Source: Pseudomonas sp. RC10
GTDB taxonomy: Bacteria; Pseudomonadota; Gammaproteobacteria; Pseudomonadales; Pseudomonadaceae
Direction of reading: 5' to 3'
Assembly: GCF_038397775.1 (NCBI RefSeq)
Contig: NZ_CP151650.1
Coordinates: 6,033,001 to 6,097,000, forward strand
Length of the DNA stretch: 64,000 bases
Under the pieces are notes generated by a model, which had not been told where the DNA came from, made no database searches, and was given only the letters and a program-made list of their open reading frames with translations. Positions within the stretch are counted from its first letter, which is position 1, and each line of letters opens with the position of its first letter. Below, piece by piece: positions 45,130 to 55,280 of the stretch. A program made the translations under genes and the position numbers.

Positions 45130-45993
45130 CTATTGATCCCGCCGGTGAACAAACCGAACCACCTCATCCAGCACCGGCGCCAGCCCGCGCATTGGCCGTG
45201 AAAACGCGGCCACTAACGTCGCATGCCCCGGCTTGGAGAAGTACAGCTCACGCACCGGCACCCCCAGTTCCCGCAATCGTTTGGCCATGCCTCCGGTGTT
45301 GCGCTCGGGATTGACGAGAGTGTCGTCTTTCGCCGCGATCAACAACGCAGGCGGTGATGAAGCGCTGACGTGGTTAATGGGCTGCGAGTCCGGTGGCGAA
45401 TTCGGAAAATAAAACACCGGCTTCACCTCAGGGTTCTCAATCGGCAGGAAATCATAGGGCCCCGCCAAGCCGATCCAACCGCTGAGCATCGACGGTTTCA
45501 TGCCCACCGTCGCCAACCATTTCGGGTCCAATGCCAGCATCGCCGCGTTGTACCCCCCCGCGCTGTGCCCCATCACGTAAAGCCGATCTGGATCGCCGCC
45601 ATATTCGCGAATGTGTTGGCGAGTCCAGCCCACCGCTCGCGCGCTGTCATCGAGAAAGCCTTGGTAATGCACCTGTGGATAAAGCCGGTAATCCGCCAGC
45701 ACTGCCACGATGCCCCTCGAAGCCAGCGCCTCTCCGACAAAGCTGTAATCGGTGCGCGAACCGCTGTTCCAGCTGCCGCCATAAAAAAACACCACCACCG
45801 GCGCATCGGCGGGTGCATCGACCGGCGTGTAGATATCCAGCCGATTGCGCGGGTCACTGCCGTAGCCAAGGTCCGCCGTCCTGGTGAACGTGCCCCCTGG
45901 CGTGAATGCGTTGAGAACCTTCAGCGGCGAACAGCCTATCAACAGGCCTAACAATCCGCCCGCGAGCAACAGTCGACATGCAATTCTGATCAT
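45130..45993 (-). CDS. Alpha/beta-hydrolase lipoprotein (carboxylesterase-like)
   Basis: A 287-residue lipoprotein with lipobox LIGC (Cys21). The oxyanion segment FFYGGSW varies the HGGxW theme. The nucleophile is Ser144 in GHSAGG, with Asp in KDDTLVNP and His in PGHATLVAAF as triad members. It resembles BD-FAE-type esterases. It ends right at a REP pair and follows an orphan vgrG gene on the same strand 39 bases downstream. A lipoprotein signal argues against it being a type VI effector. Confidence 0.88.
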   Translation of the reverse strand: MIRIACRLLLAGGLLGLLIGCSPLKVLNAFTPGGTFTRTADLGYGSDPRNRLDIYTPVDAPADAPVVVFFYGGSWNSGSRTDYSFVGEALASRGIVAVLADYRLYPQVHYQGFLDDSARAVGWTRQHIREYGGDPDRLYVMGHSAGGYNAAMLALDPKWLATVGMKPSMLSGWIGLAGPYDFLPIENPEVKPVFYFPNSPPDSQPINHVSASSPPALLIAAKDDTLVNPERNTGGMAKRLRELGVPVRELYFSKPGHATLVAAFSRPMRGLAPVLDEVVRFVHRRDQ

Positions 45994-46032
45994 TGAGGCT
46001 TGCCAGGGCGTGAGACATAGAGTCGGTACAGC

Positions 46033-47280
46033 TTACGACTCCGCCCCGCCCGCTGAATTCAGCACATGTGTGCCTCCACCCTCACCTTCCTTTTCGATTT
46101 CCGCTTCGGCCTCAGCCTCGGCAATGGAAGACAGCATCACTTTCAGCCCGCTCAATGAAATGCTTTTCGAATCGATGGTCACGAGACTCGTGCCCACCCT
46201 GAAATGCATTTCATGGTGCGCCGCCAGCCGCATGACCAGTTGATCGTCGACAGAGAATTGCCGGGAGTCGTCGAGAAACGCCGACGTGTCGATCCGGGTA
46301 GTCAACACCCGGCGAGTCAGCGAGGCGGGGTCCGGACGGGCACGCGGGTTAATGTCCGGGTCCCATAACCGGTCGCTGATATAAGGCAAGTTGGGGTTCC
46401 CATCACGAAAATTCACTACCACTTCCATGCCCCCCCACCAAGGCTGATCACGCTGGTTCAGCGCCGGATCGACGGGAATCCAGCAATCGTTGAATCGAGC
46501 GCCATCCCCTTGATTGCTCCACTCAAACCGCACCTGAATCCGGCCTCGGTCGTCACGCCGGGCGGGCTCGAACAATCCACCGACGACGCAGGCCTGCTGC
46601 ATACACATCTTGGGTGCCAAGGGCGGTATCCGTGCTTGCAGGCTGTGACTGGGCTCCTGGACAACCCATTCGGGTGGCTGAAGGCTCACGCCTTCCGGGA
46701 GGTCTTCGGAAAAGACGACGACATGCCCGGTCCGAGCATGCAGGAAGTGGTAGTGCATGTTTTCTTCTTCGCACAATCGCTGTACCAGTTGCAGGTCGGT
46801 CTCGCAGTACTGGGCACAATAATCGCGTGTCACACACGGTTGTTTGCGACGCCAGAAGAAACCCGAGTCATCGATCCCGTGCTCACTCAGCACCTGCGTA
46901 ATGATCTGCTCGGCGCACATCCCCTGGAAGATCCGTTGGTTGTGACGATAAGCCATCAGACCGAGCCGTGGGCCCACGGTGATCAAGTAACGCGAGGGCG
47001 TGCGCTGGTTGAGGTCACTGGAGGCGCGTTCGCTGCTGCTACTGCGCATGATGCTCTGGACATGGCCGTGAATACCCGACCTCGATCCCGCCGGATACAG
47101 AAAGCAGGCACCGAACAGCAGTTCATGGGCATCCACCGCGCCGTTCGGGCTGAGAATTTCAAGTTGAAAGCTATAGGGCTGGTCGGCGAATTCGTGCCCT
47201 TCGCAGGTCAACACCTCGAATGAGCGTTTGTGGCGACTGATGTCCAGACGCAGGTGGGGTATGTCGTTAAACGGGTGCAT
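46033..47280 (-). CDS. vgrG: Orphan, short VgrG-like spike protein
   Basis: A 415-residue type VI secretion spike protein. The gp27-like part includes RYLITVGPRLGLMAYRHNQR and IFQGMCAEQIITQVL; the gp5/OB-like part has DDRGRIQVRFEWSNQG and GGMEVVVNFRDGNPNLPYISDRL. The C-terminus is short, with an AEAEAEAEIEKEGEGGG tract, so the long beta-helical needle and any effector extension are missing. Usual VgrGs exceed 600 residues. No other T6SS gene is near. It might be a remnant or a specialised short tip. The frame is intact from 47280. Confidence 0.8.
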   Translation of the reverse strand: MHPFNDIPHLRLDISRHKRSFEVLTCEGHEFADQPYSFQLEILSPNGAVDAHELLFGACFLYPAGSRSGIHGHVQSIMRSSSSERASSDLNQRTPSRYLITVGPRLGLMAYRHNQRIFQGMCAEQIITQVLSEHGIDDSGFFWRRKQPCVTRDYCAQYCETDLQLVQRLCEEENMHYHFLHARTGHVVVFSEDLPEGVSLQPPEWVVQEPSHSLQARIPPLAPKMCMQQACVVGGLFEPARRDDRGRIQVRFEWSNQGDGARFNDCWIPVDPALNQRDQPWWGGMEVVVNFRDGNPNLPYISDRLWDPDINPRARPDPASLTRRVLTTRIDTSAFLDDSRQFSVDDQLVMRLAAHHEMHFRVGTSLVTIDSKSISLSGLKVMLSSIAEAEAEAEIEKEGEGGGTHVLNSAGGAES

Positions 47281-47476
47281 GGCGCGGGATGTCCTCGGCG
47301 AGCGGTTTCAGGCGGCCGGGGATTCTGTAACAGAAGATGCGTCAAGTAGAGGGGGTAAACGCAGAACAGGAAATGGCCTACAGGCAGGGACAGCAGGCGA
47401 TTGAGAATCTGTAGGAGCGAAGGATTTTGAAGGTATTTATCGCGTCAAGAAACGCCTTGAAAGGGGGCACGCATCT

Positions 47477-47544
47477 CTGTACAGCGCGACTTGCCGGTGG
47501 TGGCGGTGTTGAAATCGCCACCGTCGACAAGCTGTGCTGTACAG
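47477..47544. other. 68-base interrupted palindrome after speA
   Basis: CTGTACAGC (47477) pairs with GCTGTACAG (47544 end). Inside, CTTG/CAAG, CGGTGG/CCACCG and GGTGGCG/CGCCACC can continue the stem. It stands between speA (stop at 47576) and vgrG. There is no T-run, so it is not a clear terminator. The rest of 47281-47575 holds no gene that I can support. Confidence 0.6.
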
Positions 47545-47575
47545 GTTTACGTCATCGAACGTACCGGCGCATGCC

Positions 47576-49489
47576 TTACGACGACAGGTACGAAGACCGC
47601 GTCAGGCCCAGGCGCAGCGCGTCCAGAAACTGCGTGCGCTCGCGCGGGGTGATGCGCGCACCGGCGACCTTGTCGCGGTAGTGCGTCATCAGCTCTTCGG
47701 GCGACAAGTGCACGTAACGCAGCATGTCTTCGATGGTGTCGTGGGTTTCGATACCCGCTGAGTACGCGCTGCCGTCCTGATTCTGGTAAATGTTCACCGA
47801 GTCGGTGTCACCGAACAGGTTGTGCATGTCGCCCAGGATTTCCTGATACGCGCCGACCAGAAATACGCCCAGCAGATAGTCCTCGCCTTCGTTCAGGGCA
47901 TGGACCGGCAGGCTGGTTTCAATGCTCTGCTCGTCGACGTACTGGTTGATCTTGCCGTCGGAGTCGCAGGTCAGGTCTTGCAATACGGCACGACGGTTCG
48001 GCTCTTCGTCCAGACGGTGCAACGGGATGATCGGCAACACTTGGTCAATCGCCCAGGTGTCCGGCAGGCTCTGGAACACCGAGAAGTTGCAGATGTACTT
48101 GTCGGCCAGCTTGTCGTTGAGTTCGTCCAGCACTTGGCGATGAGAACGCTGACGCGCTTTCAACGAGTTGTGCAGGCGGCGGCACACGGCGAAATAGCAC
48201 TGCTCACCCAAGGCTTTCTGGGCCAGGGTGATCTTGCCGTCCGAATACTGGGTAGCGATGTCGCTCATGTAGTGCGTGGCGCGCCAGTAAGTTTCGGTGA
48301 CCATCTCGATGTCGGTCGGGCCGAGCAGGTCGATCAGCCATTGCAGGGTTTCCGGCAGGCTTTCCTTGTCGTCGATCACCGGCACTTCGTCGTTGTGACG
48401 CTCGACGTCGGTGACCTGAATCACCAGCATCGCGTGGTGCGCGGTCAGGGAACGGCCGCTTTCCGAGAAGATGTGCGGATGCGGCAGGCTTTGCGCATCG
48501 CAGAATTCCTTGAGCATGCCGACCACGACACCGGCGTAATCGTCCATGTCGTAGTTGATGGAGCTGGCGTTGCGGGAATGCGTACCGTCGTAATCGACGC
48601 CCAGACCGCCGCCGACGTCGATGTGGTCGACCGGCAGGCCGAGGTTGCGCAGCTCGCCGTAGTAACGAATCGCTTCTTTGAAGCCGTGCTGGTAATCAGC
48701 CAGGTTGGCGATCTGCGAGCCCATGTGGAAGTGCAGCAGGCGGATGCCTTGATCCAGACCGGCCTTGGTGAAACGCTCGACCACCGACAGCAATTGCGCG
48801 GCAGACAGACCGAACTTGGACTTCTCGCCCCCGGTGTCGGCCCATTTGCTCGACGCCAGCGACGACAGACGAACCCGCAGGCCCACCTGCGGCGCGACTT
48901 TCAGCTCGGCGGCTTCTTCGATGACCAGTTCGACTTCGGACTCTTTCTCGATGACGATGAAGACGTTATGGCCGAGCTTCTGGCCCATCAGCGCCAGTCG
49001 AATGAATTCGCGGTCCTTGTAACCGTTGCAGACGATGGTGCCGCCTTTCGGGGCCAACGCCAGCACGGCCATCAGCTCAGGCTTGGAGCCAGCTTCCAGA
49101 CCGATGGAGACGTTTTGCGTGGCGATGATGTTCTCCACCACCGCTTCCTGCTGGTTCACCTTGATCGGGTACAGCGCGGTGTATTGGCTCTGGTATTCCA
49201 GGCGCGCGATGTTCTCGTCGAAGGCGCCCGTCAGCTGGCGCACGCGGTCTTGCAGAATGTCGGGGAAACGCACCAGCAACGGCAAGGACAAGCCGCTCTT
49301 GCGCAGCTGGTCGACTTGCTCATAAAGGTCGATGGGCGAACTGCCCGGCCCATTGGGGCGGACTTCAACACGGCCGGCTTCGTTGATTGCAAAATAACCA
49401 GCCCCCCAATGACGAATCCCGTAGACACTGCGGCTGTCCGCCACGGTCCATTGGCTGCCATCGTCTTTGCGTGTGCGTCGTACGGACAT
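47576..49489 (-). CDS. speA: Biosynthetic arginine decarboxylase
   Basis: A 637-residue PLP enzyme making agmatine for polyamine synthesis. The start ([22 protein letters not shown]) and Lys110 in LYPIKVNQ, which binds PLP, mark SpeA, as do FHMGSQIAN and [14 protein letters not shown]. Length matches the family. It precedes the sui1-like gene on the same strand as in the P. aeruginosa PA4839-PA4843 block. Confidence 0.97.
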   Translation of the reverse strand: MSVRRTRKDDGSQWTVADSRSVYGIRHWGAGYFAINEAGRVEVRPNGPGSSPIDLYEQVDQLRKSGLSLPLLVRFPDILQDRVRQLTGAFDENIARLEYQSQYTALYPIKVNQQEAVVENIIATQNVSIGLEAGSKPELMAVLALAPKGGTIVCNGYKDREFIRLALMGQKLGHNVFIVIEKESEVELVIEEAAELKVAPQVGLRVRLSSLASSKWADTGGEKSKFGLSAAQLLSVVERFTKAGLDQGIRLLHFHMGSQIANLADYQHGFKEAIRYYGELRNLGLPVDHIDVGGGLGVDYDGTHSRNASSINYDMDDYAGVVVGMLKEFCDAQSLPHPHIFSESGRSLTAHHAMLVIQVTDVERHNDEVPVIDDKESLPETLQWLIDLLGPTDIEMVTETYWRATHYMSDIATQYSDGKITLAQKALGEQCYFAVCRRLHNSLKARQRSHRQVLDELNDKLADKYICNFSVFQSLPDTWAIDQVLPIIPLHRLDEEPNRRAVLQDLTCDSDGKINQYVDEQSIETSLPVHALNEGEDYLLGVFLVGAYQEILGDMHNLFGDTDSVNIYQNQDGSAYSAGIETHDTIEDMLRYVHLSPEELMTHYRDKVAGARITPRERTQFLDALRLGLTRSSYLSS

Positions 49490-49673
49490 CGAAGTCCCCT
49501 ATATAAAAGTCATAAAGCCCCGGCCTGACCGGCTGGGCGCAGTGTATAGAGTGGAAATGACGGTTTGGCGCCAGCCCGCATGGCTCTGTAGACCCATGAC
49601 ACGAACCAGAGTTTGTTTTTTGAAAACAGACGCCCGACCGAAAACGAAACCAGAGACGATCCGACAGGACGGT

Positions 49674-50045
49674 TCAACCGCCTGACTTTTTCGCCTTGAA
49701 GCCTTGCTTGACCAGTTCCGCCAGCAGTGTCTCGACGTGATCACCCTGAATTTCGATCACGCCATCCTTGAGCGCACCACCGGTTCCGCAACGACGTTTG
49801 AGCGTAGTCGCCAGTTCCTTGAGTGCATCCTCGGCCAGCGGCACACCGGTGATGGTGGTCACGGTTTTACCGCCCCGGCCTTTGCTTTCGCGGCGCACAC
49901 GGGCAATGCCATCACCTTCGGGGATAACGGATTTCTTGCAGATACAGGCATCGACGGGCTGACGGCAGTCTGGACAGTGGCGTCCAGCGTCGGTCGAAAA
50001 CACCAGGCCACCGAGGGCAGCGAAGGATGCGGCTTTTTTGGCCAC
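49674..50045 (-). CDS. Sui1/eIF1-family protein (YciH-like)
   Basis: A 123-residue protein of the bacterial eIF1/Sui1 family. An N-terminal segment with four cysteines (HCPDCRQPVDACIC) may bind zinc. The Sui1 fold follows: TVTTITGVPLAEDALKELATTLKRRCGTGGALKDG and GDHVETLLAELVKQGFKAKKSGG. Its role in bacterial translation initiation is still unclear. It lies about 180 bases upstream of speA. Confidence 0.92.
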   Translation of the reverse strand: MAKKAASFAALGGLVFSTDAGRHCPDCRQPVDACICKKSVIPEGDGIARVRRESKGRGGKTVTTITGVPLAEDALKELATTLKRRCGTGGALKDGVIEIQGDHVETLLAELVKQGFKAKKSGG

Positions 50046-50231
50046 CGGGAATCCTCTTCTTGAGGACCAAAGTCTGGTCGGGCAGAACGGTTAAACCCCA
50101 GTCTGCGGAACCGACCGCGAAGCCCCACTCAGGCAGGGGCAGCGCAACCGGACCGTGATGCCAGTCCGGCGTGAAAAGTCGCGCAGTGTAACGGCAAAAA
50201 GCGCAGATGCTAAGTGCAAATATGCGCCAAT

Positions 50232-50777
50232 TTACGGGACATTTGCGACGTCGCCCAAATAGCGCTTCAACGCCGCCAGAGAGTCCGGGCAATAAGGCTT
50301 TTCGGTGGTTTCGCGCAGCACCTGTTCGATGCCGATGAAACGCGCTTCGAGCACTTCTTCCGGTTGCAGTTTCAGCGGCCCGTCCCAGACCGCCGAGAAC
50401 ACGGCACACCAGAGTCGGTTACCCGGCTGATCGAAAAAAAACTCTTCATGAGCGGTCAGCTCGACGCCCGCCACACCCAACTCTTCTTCCAGCTCTCTGG
50501 CAGCCGATTCGACGTAGCTCTCGTCCGCCTGAACCATGCCCCCTGCCGCGACATCCCAGAATCCGGGATAGATCGCTTTGCTGAGGGTGCGGCGGTGCAC
50601 GCAGAGTTCGCCTGATGAGTTGAACAGCAGAATGTAGGTGCCGCGACCGATCAGGCCACGCTCGCGCAGCTCGGCGCGAGGCAAGGAACCCAGCAGCCGA
50701 TCCTGACGGTCGACCCAGGCAATGAGTTCGGCGTCGGAAGCCGCGCGGTGCGCGACTTCGTTTTCAGAGACTGACAC
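50232..50777 (-). CDS. Nudix hydrolase (YfcD-like)
   Basis: A 181-residue hydrolase with the Nudix box GGMVQADESYVESAARELEEELG, so it should cleave nucleoside diphosphate derivatives. The opening (LIAWVDRQDRLLGSLPRAELRERGLI) and HRRTLSKAIYPGFWDVAAGG are shared with the YfcD/isopentenyl-isomerase-like branch. It starts 3 bases after the DUF2333 gene stop, so the two are an operon. Confidence 0.92.
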   Translation of the reverse strand: MSVSENEVAHRAASDAELIAWVDRQDRLLGSLPRAELRERGLIGRGTYILLFNSSGELCVHRRTLSKAIYPGFWDVAAGGMVQADESYVESAARELEEELGVAGVELTAHEEFFFDQPGNRLWCAVFSAVWDGPLKLQPEEVLEARFIGIEQVLRETTEKPYCPDSLAALKRYLGDVANVP

Positions 50778-50780
50778 CGA

Positions 50781-51884
50781 TCAACCCTGAGACAGCAGCT
50801 GACGCAGGTCGATGACCGCTGCGTTGGCCCGCGACAAATAGTTGGCCATGACCAGCGAGTGGTTGGCGAACACGCCGAACGGGCTGCCGTTGAGAATGAC
50901 CGGGCTCCACATCGGCTCTTGCGAGGCTTCCAGCTCGCGAATGATCTGACGCACGCTTACGGTTGCGTTTTTCTTGGCCAGTACGTCTGCGAAGTCGACT
51001 TCGATGGCGCGCAGCAGGTGGGACAGCGCCCACGCCTGACCACGGGCCTCGTAGAACACGTTGTCGATCTGCATCCACGGGGTTTCGACGATTTCTTCAT
51101 CGACCTGCGGCACTTCGCCCGGCTTCACGGTCACGGTGGACTGCGCTTCGGTTTTCAATGTGCTATTGAGCTTCACGCGACCAACGCTGGCGGACAGGCG
51201 CTGGGACAGCGAGCCCAGACGGGTGCCGACGTCGCCCAGCCAGTTGTTGAGGTTGTCAGCGCGGGTGTAAAACAGCGCGCCCTTCTGATTCGGGTCGGAC
51301 AGGCGCGCCTGATAACGGCTCAGCGCGGCGATGCCTTCACGGTACTGGGACTCGCTGGACGGAAGAATCCAGCTCTTGTTGTCGAAGTTGAACAGCGGCT
51401 CGGCGCGGGCCAGATCGCCATCTTCAGCCGACTGGGACTGCGAGCGGGCGAAGTCTTTACGCAGTGCACGGCTCAGGTCGCGGACCTGGACCAGCACGCC
51501 GTATTCCCAGCTCGGGGTGTTATCCAGCCAAAGGCCTGGCGGGAAACGGTCGTTGGAAAGGTAGCCGCCGGGTTTGTCGAGCAGGGTCGACGCGACGGTC
51601 TTGAGAGTTTCAACGGTGGTGTAGCCGATCACCATCTGCTTGCCTTCACGCTCGGCAGCAGCCTGCGCCTGTTGCTGGACCGGAAACAGTGGGGGCTCGC
51701 TGCTCCACCAGATACCGAGCGCCACGGTAACGACCAGGTAAATGCAGACCACCGCGCCCACGGCACGGCTGAGCAGCAATCCACTCAAGTACCCACGAGG
51801 CGCGCGCGATTCTTTGCCTACTGGCTTTTCCTCAACACGCTCACTCCCGCCCGCAGCGCCCGAGCGCTTCTTCCAATCCAGCAT
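50781..51884 (-). CDS. DUF2333 family membrane-anchored protein
   Basis: A 367-residue protein with one N-terminal helix (LLLSRAVGAVVCIYLVVTVALGIWW) preceded by a charged cytosolic stretch. The large periplasmic part contains the DUF2333 core (TLKTVASTLLDKPGGYLSNDRFPPGLWLDN). It is upstream of, and coupled to, the Nudix gene. Function unknown. Its conserved position next to gcbA is also seen in P. aeruginosa (PA4842-PA4843). Confidence 0.92.
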   Translation of the reverse strand: MLDWKKRSGAAGGSERVEEKPVGKESRAPRGYLSGLLLSRAVGAVVCIYLVVTVALGIWWSSEPPLFPVQQQAQAAAEREGKQMVIGYTTVETLKTVASTLLDKPGGYLSNDRFPPGLWLDNTPSWEYGVLVQVRDLSRALRKDFARSQSQSAEDGDLARAEPLFNFDNKSWILPSSESQYREGIAALSRYQARLSDPNQKGALFYTRADNLNNWLGDVGTRLGSLSQRLSASVGRVKLNSTLKTEAQSTVTVKPGEVPQVDEEIVETPWMQIDNVFYEARGQAWALSHLLRAIEVDFADVLAKKNATVSVRQIIRELEASQEPMWSPVILNGSPFGVFANHSLVMANYLSRANAAVIDLRQLLSQG

Positions 51885-52308
51885 GGCCTTGTCCTTTCAA
51901 TCACGGAATTCAGTGCTTCTGACCGCAACCTTACAGCAAGGTGCGTTTGGCAGGAACGTGAAGGATGGCTCAAATGCGTAATCGACGGGTCCGTGTGCGT
52001 CATGCGAGGCGCTGTCGGGATTTGCGGGCCAGGACGGCCGGAGACGGTAGTCGCTATCAGGTTTCAGCCTGGAAACGTGAATTGCCATGCAACAAATCTG
52101 CTCACGACTGTCACATGCAACGCGCCTGGATGCCTCATCCATTCCCCTACACAAAGCCAGTAGCCTTGGCACGCATTTGGCTTACAAAGACAGAAAGTTG
52201 ACGTGAATAAATGACAACAAAATGACTTACGGCGCACTTGTGTGGGAAAAGTAGTGCTAGCATAGCGCCAGCATCCGTATCAGGGTTTCCCCTAGAAGTA
52301 GTCAGGAC
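51885..52308. other. Divergent intergenic region before gcbA
   Basis: This 424-base gap presumably holds promoters for DUF2333 (leftward) and gcbA (rightward). TTGACG at 52198-52203 with AATGAC 17 bases on is a weak candidate for gcbA; TTGTGT at 52238 is another. No conserved gene or RNA is recognisable. Confidence 0.4.
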
Positions 52309-53970
52309 ATGACCGAAGCAGAAGATCCGAGCCGAGACCGTCTCAAGCACCATTTCGCCCAGCGCGTCATTCACCAGGCCCGTCAGATCCTGGAGGTCTG
52401 GCAACGCCTGCAACAAAGCGAATGGACGGCTGCGGATCTGGAAGAACTCAGCGACTCCAACCAGCGCCTACTGCGGTTCGCCGAGCGCTTCGAACAGGAA
52501 GAACACGCGCATCTGGCGCGTGGCATCGCCCAATCCTTGCTGGAAGTGGAAGCCAATCGCGGCCGCTTGAGCAGCGCGTTGATCACCGACTTGAACCGCC
52601 TGATGCAGCGCCTTTCCCGCACGGGCTTGCGTCATGGCGATCGGCTGGAACACACGTCACTGCCACCGCTGCGCAAACCAATTTACGTGATGCTGCAAGA
52701 TCTCGAACGCGCTGAACGCCTGGCGAAACAGCTGGAATTTTTCGGTCTGAGCGCGCAGTCCATGGAAAGTCCGCAGGCCTTTCACGCCACCCTGGCCGAG
52801 CGCTTGCCTGCCGCCGTGGTGATGGACGTGGATTTCGGTGGCGTGGGCGAAGGGTTGAAGCTCGCTGCCAAAATGCAGGAAGGTCTGGAACAGAAACTGC
52901 CCCTGCTGTTTTTCAGCCATCACGAAACCGACACGCCCACGCGGCTGGCCGCCGTGCGTGCCGGTGGCGAAGAGTTTTTGACCGGCACGCTGGAGGCCTC
53001 AAGCCTGCTGGAAAAAATCGAGATCCTGACGCGGGTCGCGCAGTACGAGCCGTATAAAGTGCTGATCATCGACGACTCTCGCGCCCAGGCCACGCACACC
53101 GAACGGCTGTTGAACAATGCCGGCATCGTGACGCGCACATTGTTCGACCCGATTCAGACGATGGCTGAGCTGGCTGACTTTCAGCCGGACCTGATCATTC
53201 TCGATATGTACATGCCCGGCTGCACCGGCACCGAGCTGGCGAAGGTCATTCGCCACAACGACCGTTACGTCAGTGTGCCGATCATTTACCTGTCCGCCGA
53301 AGACGACCTGGACAAACAGCTGGACGCGATGAGCGAGGGCGGCGACGACTTCCTGACCAAGCCGATCAAGCCGCGCCATCTGATCACGACGGTGCGCAAC
53401 CGCGCCGCTCGGGCGCGAAACCTCAAGGCCCGGATGGTCCGGGACAGCCTGACCGGCCTGTACAACCACACGCACATCCTGCAACTGCTGGAAGATTGCA
53501 GCTTCCGCGCGCGCCGGGAAAACAAGCCGCTGAGCTTCGTGATGCTGGACATCGACCACTTCAAGAAGGTCAACGACGGCCACGGCCACCCCATGGGCGA
53601 CCGCGTGATCAAGAGCCTCGCGCTGTTCCTCAAGCAACGCCTGCGCAAGACCGATTACATTGGCCGCTACGGTGGTGAGGAGTTCGCAGTGGTCATGCCT
53701 GACACCGACCTCAAATCGGCCTTCGGCGTGCTGGACGAGATTCGTCGCCGATTCGCGGAAATTCATTACCCGGCGCAACCGGTGGACCTGTTCTGCACCT
53801 TCAGTGCGGGCGTAGTGGAACTGGAAGAAGGCGATGATGCGCTAATGCTGGCGTCTCAGGCGGATGACGCGTTGTACCGCGCTAAAAAAGCCGGACGCAA
53901 TCAGGTCCACACGCTGCGTGAAGACATCATGCAGGCCAAAAAGCACTCGCCGCTGGACGTCGTGAACTGA
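52309..53970 (+). CDS. gcbA: Diguanylate cyclase GcbA (REC-REC-GGDEF)
   Basis: A 553-residue enzyme making c-di-GMP. After a helical N-terminal part (1-120) come a degenerate receiver (about 124-245, with MDVDFGG) and a full receiver (about 249-365) with Asp299 in LDMYMPG and Lys351. The GGDEF domain has active GGEEF at 455-459 and an inhibitory I-site RKTD at 446-449. It is the counterpart of PA4843/GcbA, which governs attachment and biofilm dispersal in pseudomonads. AGGA precedes the ATG. Confidence 0.94.
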   Translation: MTEAEDPSRDRLKHHFAQRVIHQARQILEVWQRLQQSEWTAADLEELSDSNQRLLRFAERFEQEEHAHLARGIAQSLLEVEANRGRLSSALITDLNRLMQRLSRTGLRHGDRLEHTSLPPLRKPIYVMLQDLERAERLAKQLEFFGLSAQSMESPQAFHATLAERLPAAVVMDVDFGGVGEGLKLAAKMQEGLEQKLPLLFFSHHETDTPTRLAAVRAGGEEFLTGTLEASSLLEKIEILTRVAQYEPYKVLIIDDSRAQATHTERLLNNAGIVTRTLFDPIQTMAELADFQPDLIILDMYMPGCTGTELAKVIRHNDRYVSVPIIYLSAEDDLDKQLDAMSEGGDDFLTKPIKPRHLITTVRNRAARARNLKARMVRDSLTGLYNHTHILQLLEDCSFRARRENKPLSFVMLDIDHFKKVNDGHGHPMGDRVIKSLALFLKQRLRKTDYIGRYGGEEFAVVMPDTDLKSAFGVLDEIRRRFAEIHYPAQPVDLFCTFSAGVVELEEGDDALMLASQADDALYRAKKAGRNQVHTLREDIMQAKKHSPLDVVN

Positions 53971-53979
53971 CGAGGATCG

Positions 53980-55122
53980 TCAACGAGACAATTCCTCGGT
54001 GGTTTGAAGAAACGTCATGATGGCGCTGACGACGCTCTCCGGTTGCTCCTGCTGAACCCAGTGCCCTGCACCCGGTATCGACTCGATGAACCGCATGTCG
54101 GTGCACGCCGTGTTTTGCATCGTTTCCAGCGCGCCAGGGGCTTGAAAGGCCCCCCAATCTTTCTCGCCATAGATGAAACATGAAGGCACGTTGATCGTGC
54201 GCCCCGCAAACACGCTCAACTCATGATCGTGATCGGCCAAGAAGCTGCATCGATACCAGTTGAGCCCGCCTTGAAAGCCAGTCCGTTGAAATTCCCCGGT
54301 GAAGAACGCAAGGTCCGATCCAGTCAACCACTCGCACCGTTTGGCCTCCGTGGCATCCGGCGCATCGCCATCGATAGCGGCGGGCATGCTGTCATCCAGC
54401 CCCATGATGTAGTACGGCGGCATCTTCACGAGCTCATCGGCTGACCATGCGAGTAACGGAAAAGGCGAATTGCCTGACCAGTCGCCGCTTTTGACGTGGA
54501 AATACGTTCGTAAAAAACGAGCGAGCCCCCCTTCCGGCTCGGTCATGTCGCGATTGGCGCTCCGGGTGCAGTAATAGCGCTGGTAGTGTTTTTTCGGCGG
54601 AGTCAAAGCTGCAAGCAGCTCGCTCATGTCGGGCCCATCGACGGCGCTCGCCAACGGCGGAGGCCCACTGAACGGCGCGCTCATCAACACGACAGCGCGA
54701 AAGATATCCGGCCTGACCAACGCGCAATAGGCCGCGACGGGTGAGCCGAAGTCGTGCCCTACTACGACGGCAACGGAGTCACGCCCCATGGCCGCCAGCA
54801 ACGCAATAGCATCGCGTACCAGATTCAACATGAAAAAAGGCCGCAGGTCCGTCTCGTACTCCGCGTCCCATCCTGTCGTTCGGCCATAACCTCGCTGGTC
54901 GGGCGCGATGACGTGATATCCCCGTCGCGACAATCCGAGCAGAATATTTCGCCAGCTGTACGCCAGCTCCGGAAAGCCATGAAGCAGCAGGATGCAAGGC
55001 CGCTCAGGATTGGAATACCCGGCCTCCAGCACATGCATGCACAGGCCGTTTACGCCCTCGATCTGGCGGGAGCGGATGCCCTCCGGCAGCGGCATCTCGT
55101 CGAGATACTCCGTGTCAGTCAT
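53980..55122 (-). CDS. Alpha/beta-hydrolase, epoxide-hydrolase-like
   Basis: A 380-residue hydrolase with oxyanion motif LLHGFPELAYSWR, nucleophile Asp124 in VGHDFGSP, and catalytic His in GAGHWVQQEQP near the C-terminus. Asp as nucleophile indicates epoxide hydrolase or dehalogenase chemistry rather than esterase. A longer cap domain (about 150-290) is present. The ATG at 55122 has GAAGG upstream; a TTG three codons earlier is possible. It is convergent with gcbA, 10 bases apart, and downstream of a LysR gene on the same strand. Confidence 0.88.
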   Translation of the reverse strand: MTDTEYLDEMPLPEGIRSRQIEGVNGLCMHVLEAGYSNPERPCILLLHGFPELAYSWRNILLGLSRRGYHVIAPDQRGYGRTTGWDAEYETDLRPFFMLNLVRDAIALLAAMGRDSVAVVVGHDFGSPVAAYCALVRPDIFRAVVLMSAPFSGPPPLASAVDGPDMSELLAALTPPKKHYQRYYCTRSANRDMTEPEGGLARFLRTYFHVKSGDWSGNSPFPLLAWSADELVKMPPYYIMGLDDSMPAAIDGDAPDATEAKRCEWLTGSDLAFFTGEFQRTGFQGGLNWYRCSFLADHDHELSVFAGRTINVPSCFIYGEKDWGAFQAPGALETMQNTACTDMRFIESIPGAGHWVQQEQPESVVSAIMTFLQTTEELSR

Positions 55123-55280
55123 CGCGTACAACCTTCAGGCGAAAGAACAGATCAGCCAGGATCGTCATCCATTCATGACACAACGGGCAACGTCAGTTGC
55201 CTGAATCCTAGCCAGCGTCGGATGGGCCGAATGAATAAGCGTAACTAATGCATGCACGGTTTTACGCGTCCACTCATGAG

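Noticed and set aside
45130..45993. Esterase as a type VI effector of the adjacent VgrG
   Set aside because: It has a clear lipobox, so it is exported by Sec and anchored in the cell's own envelope.
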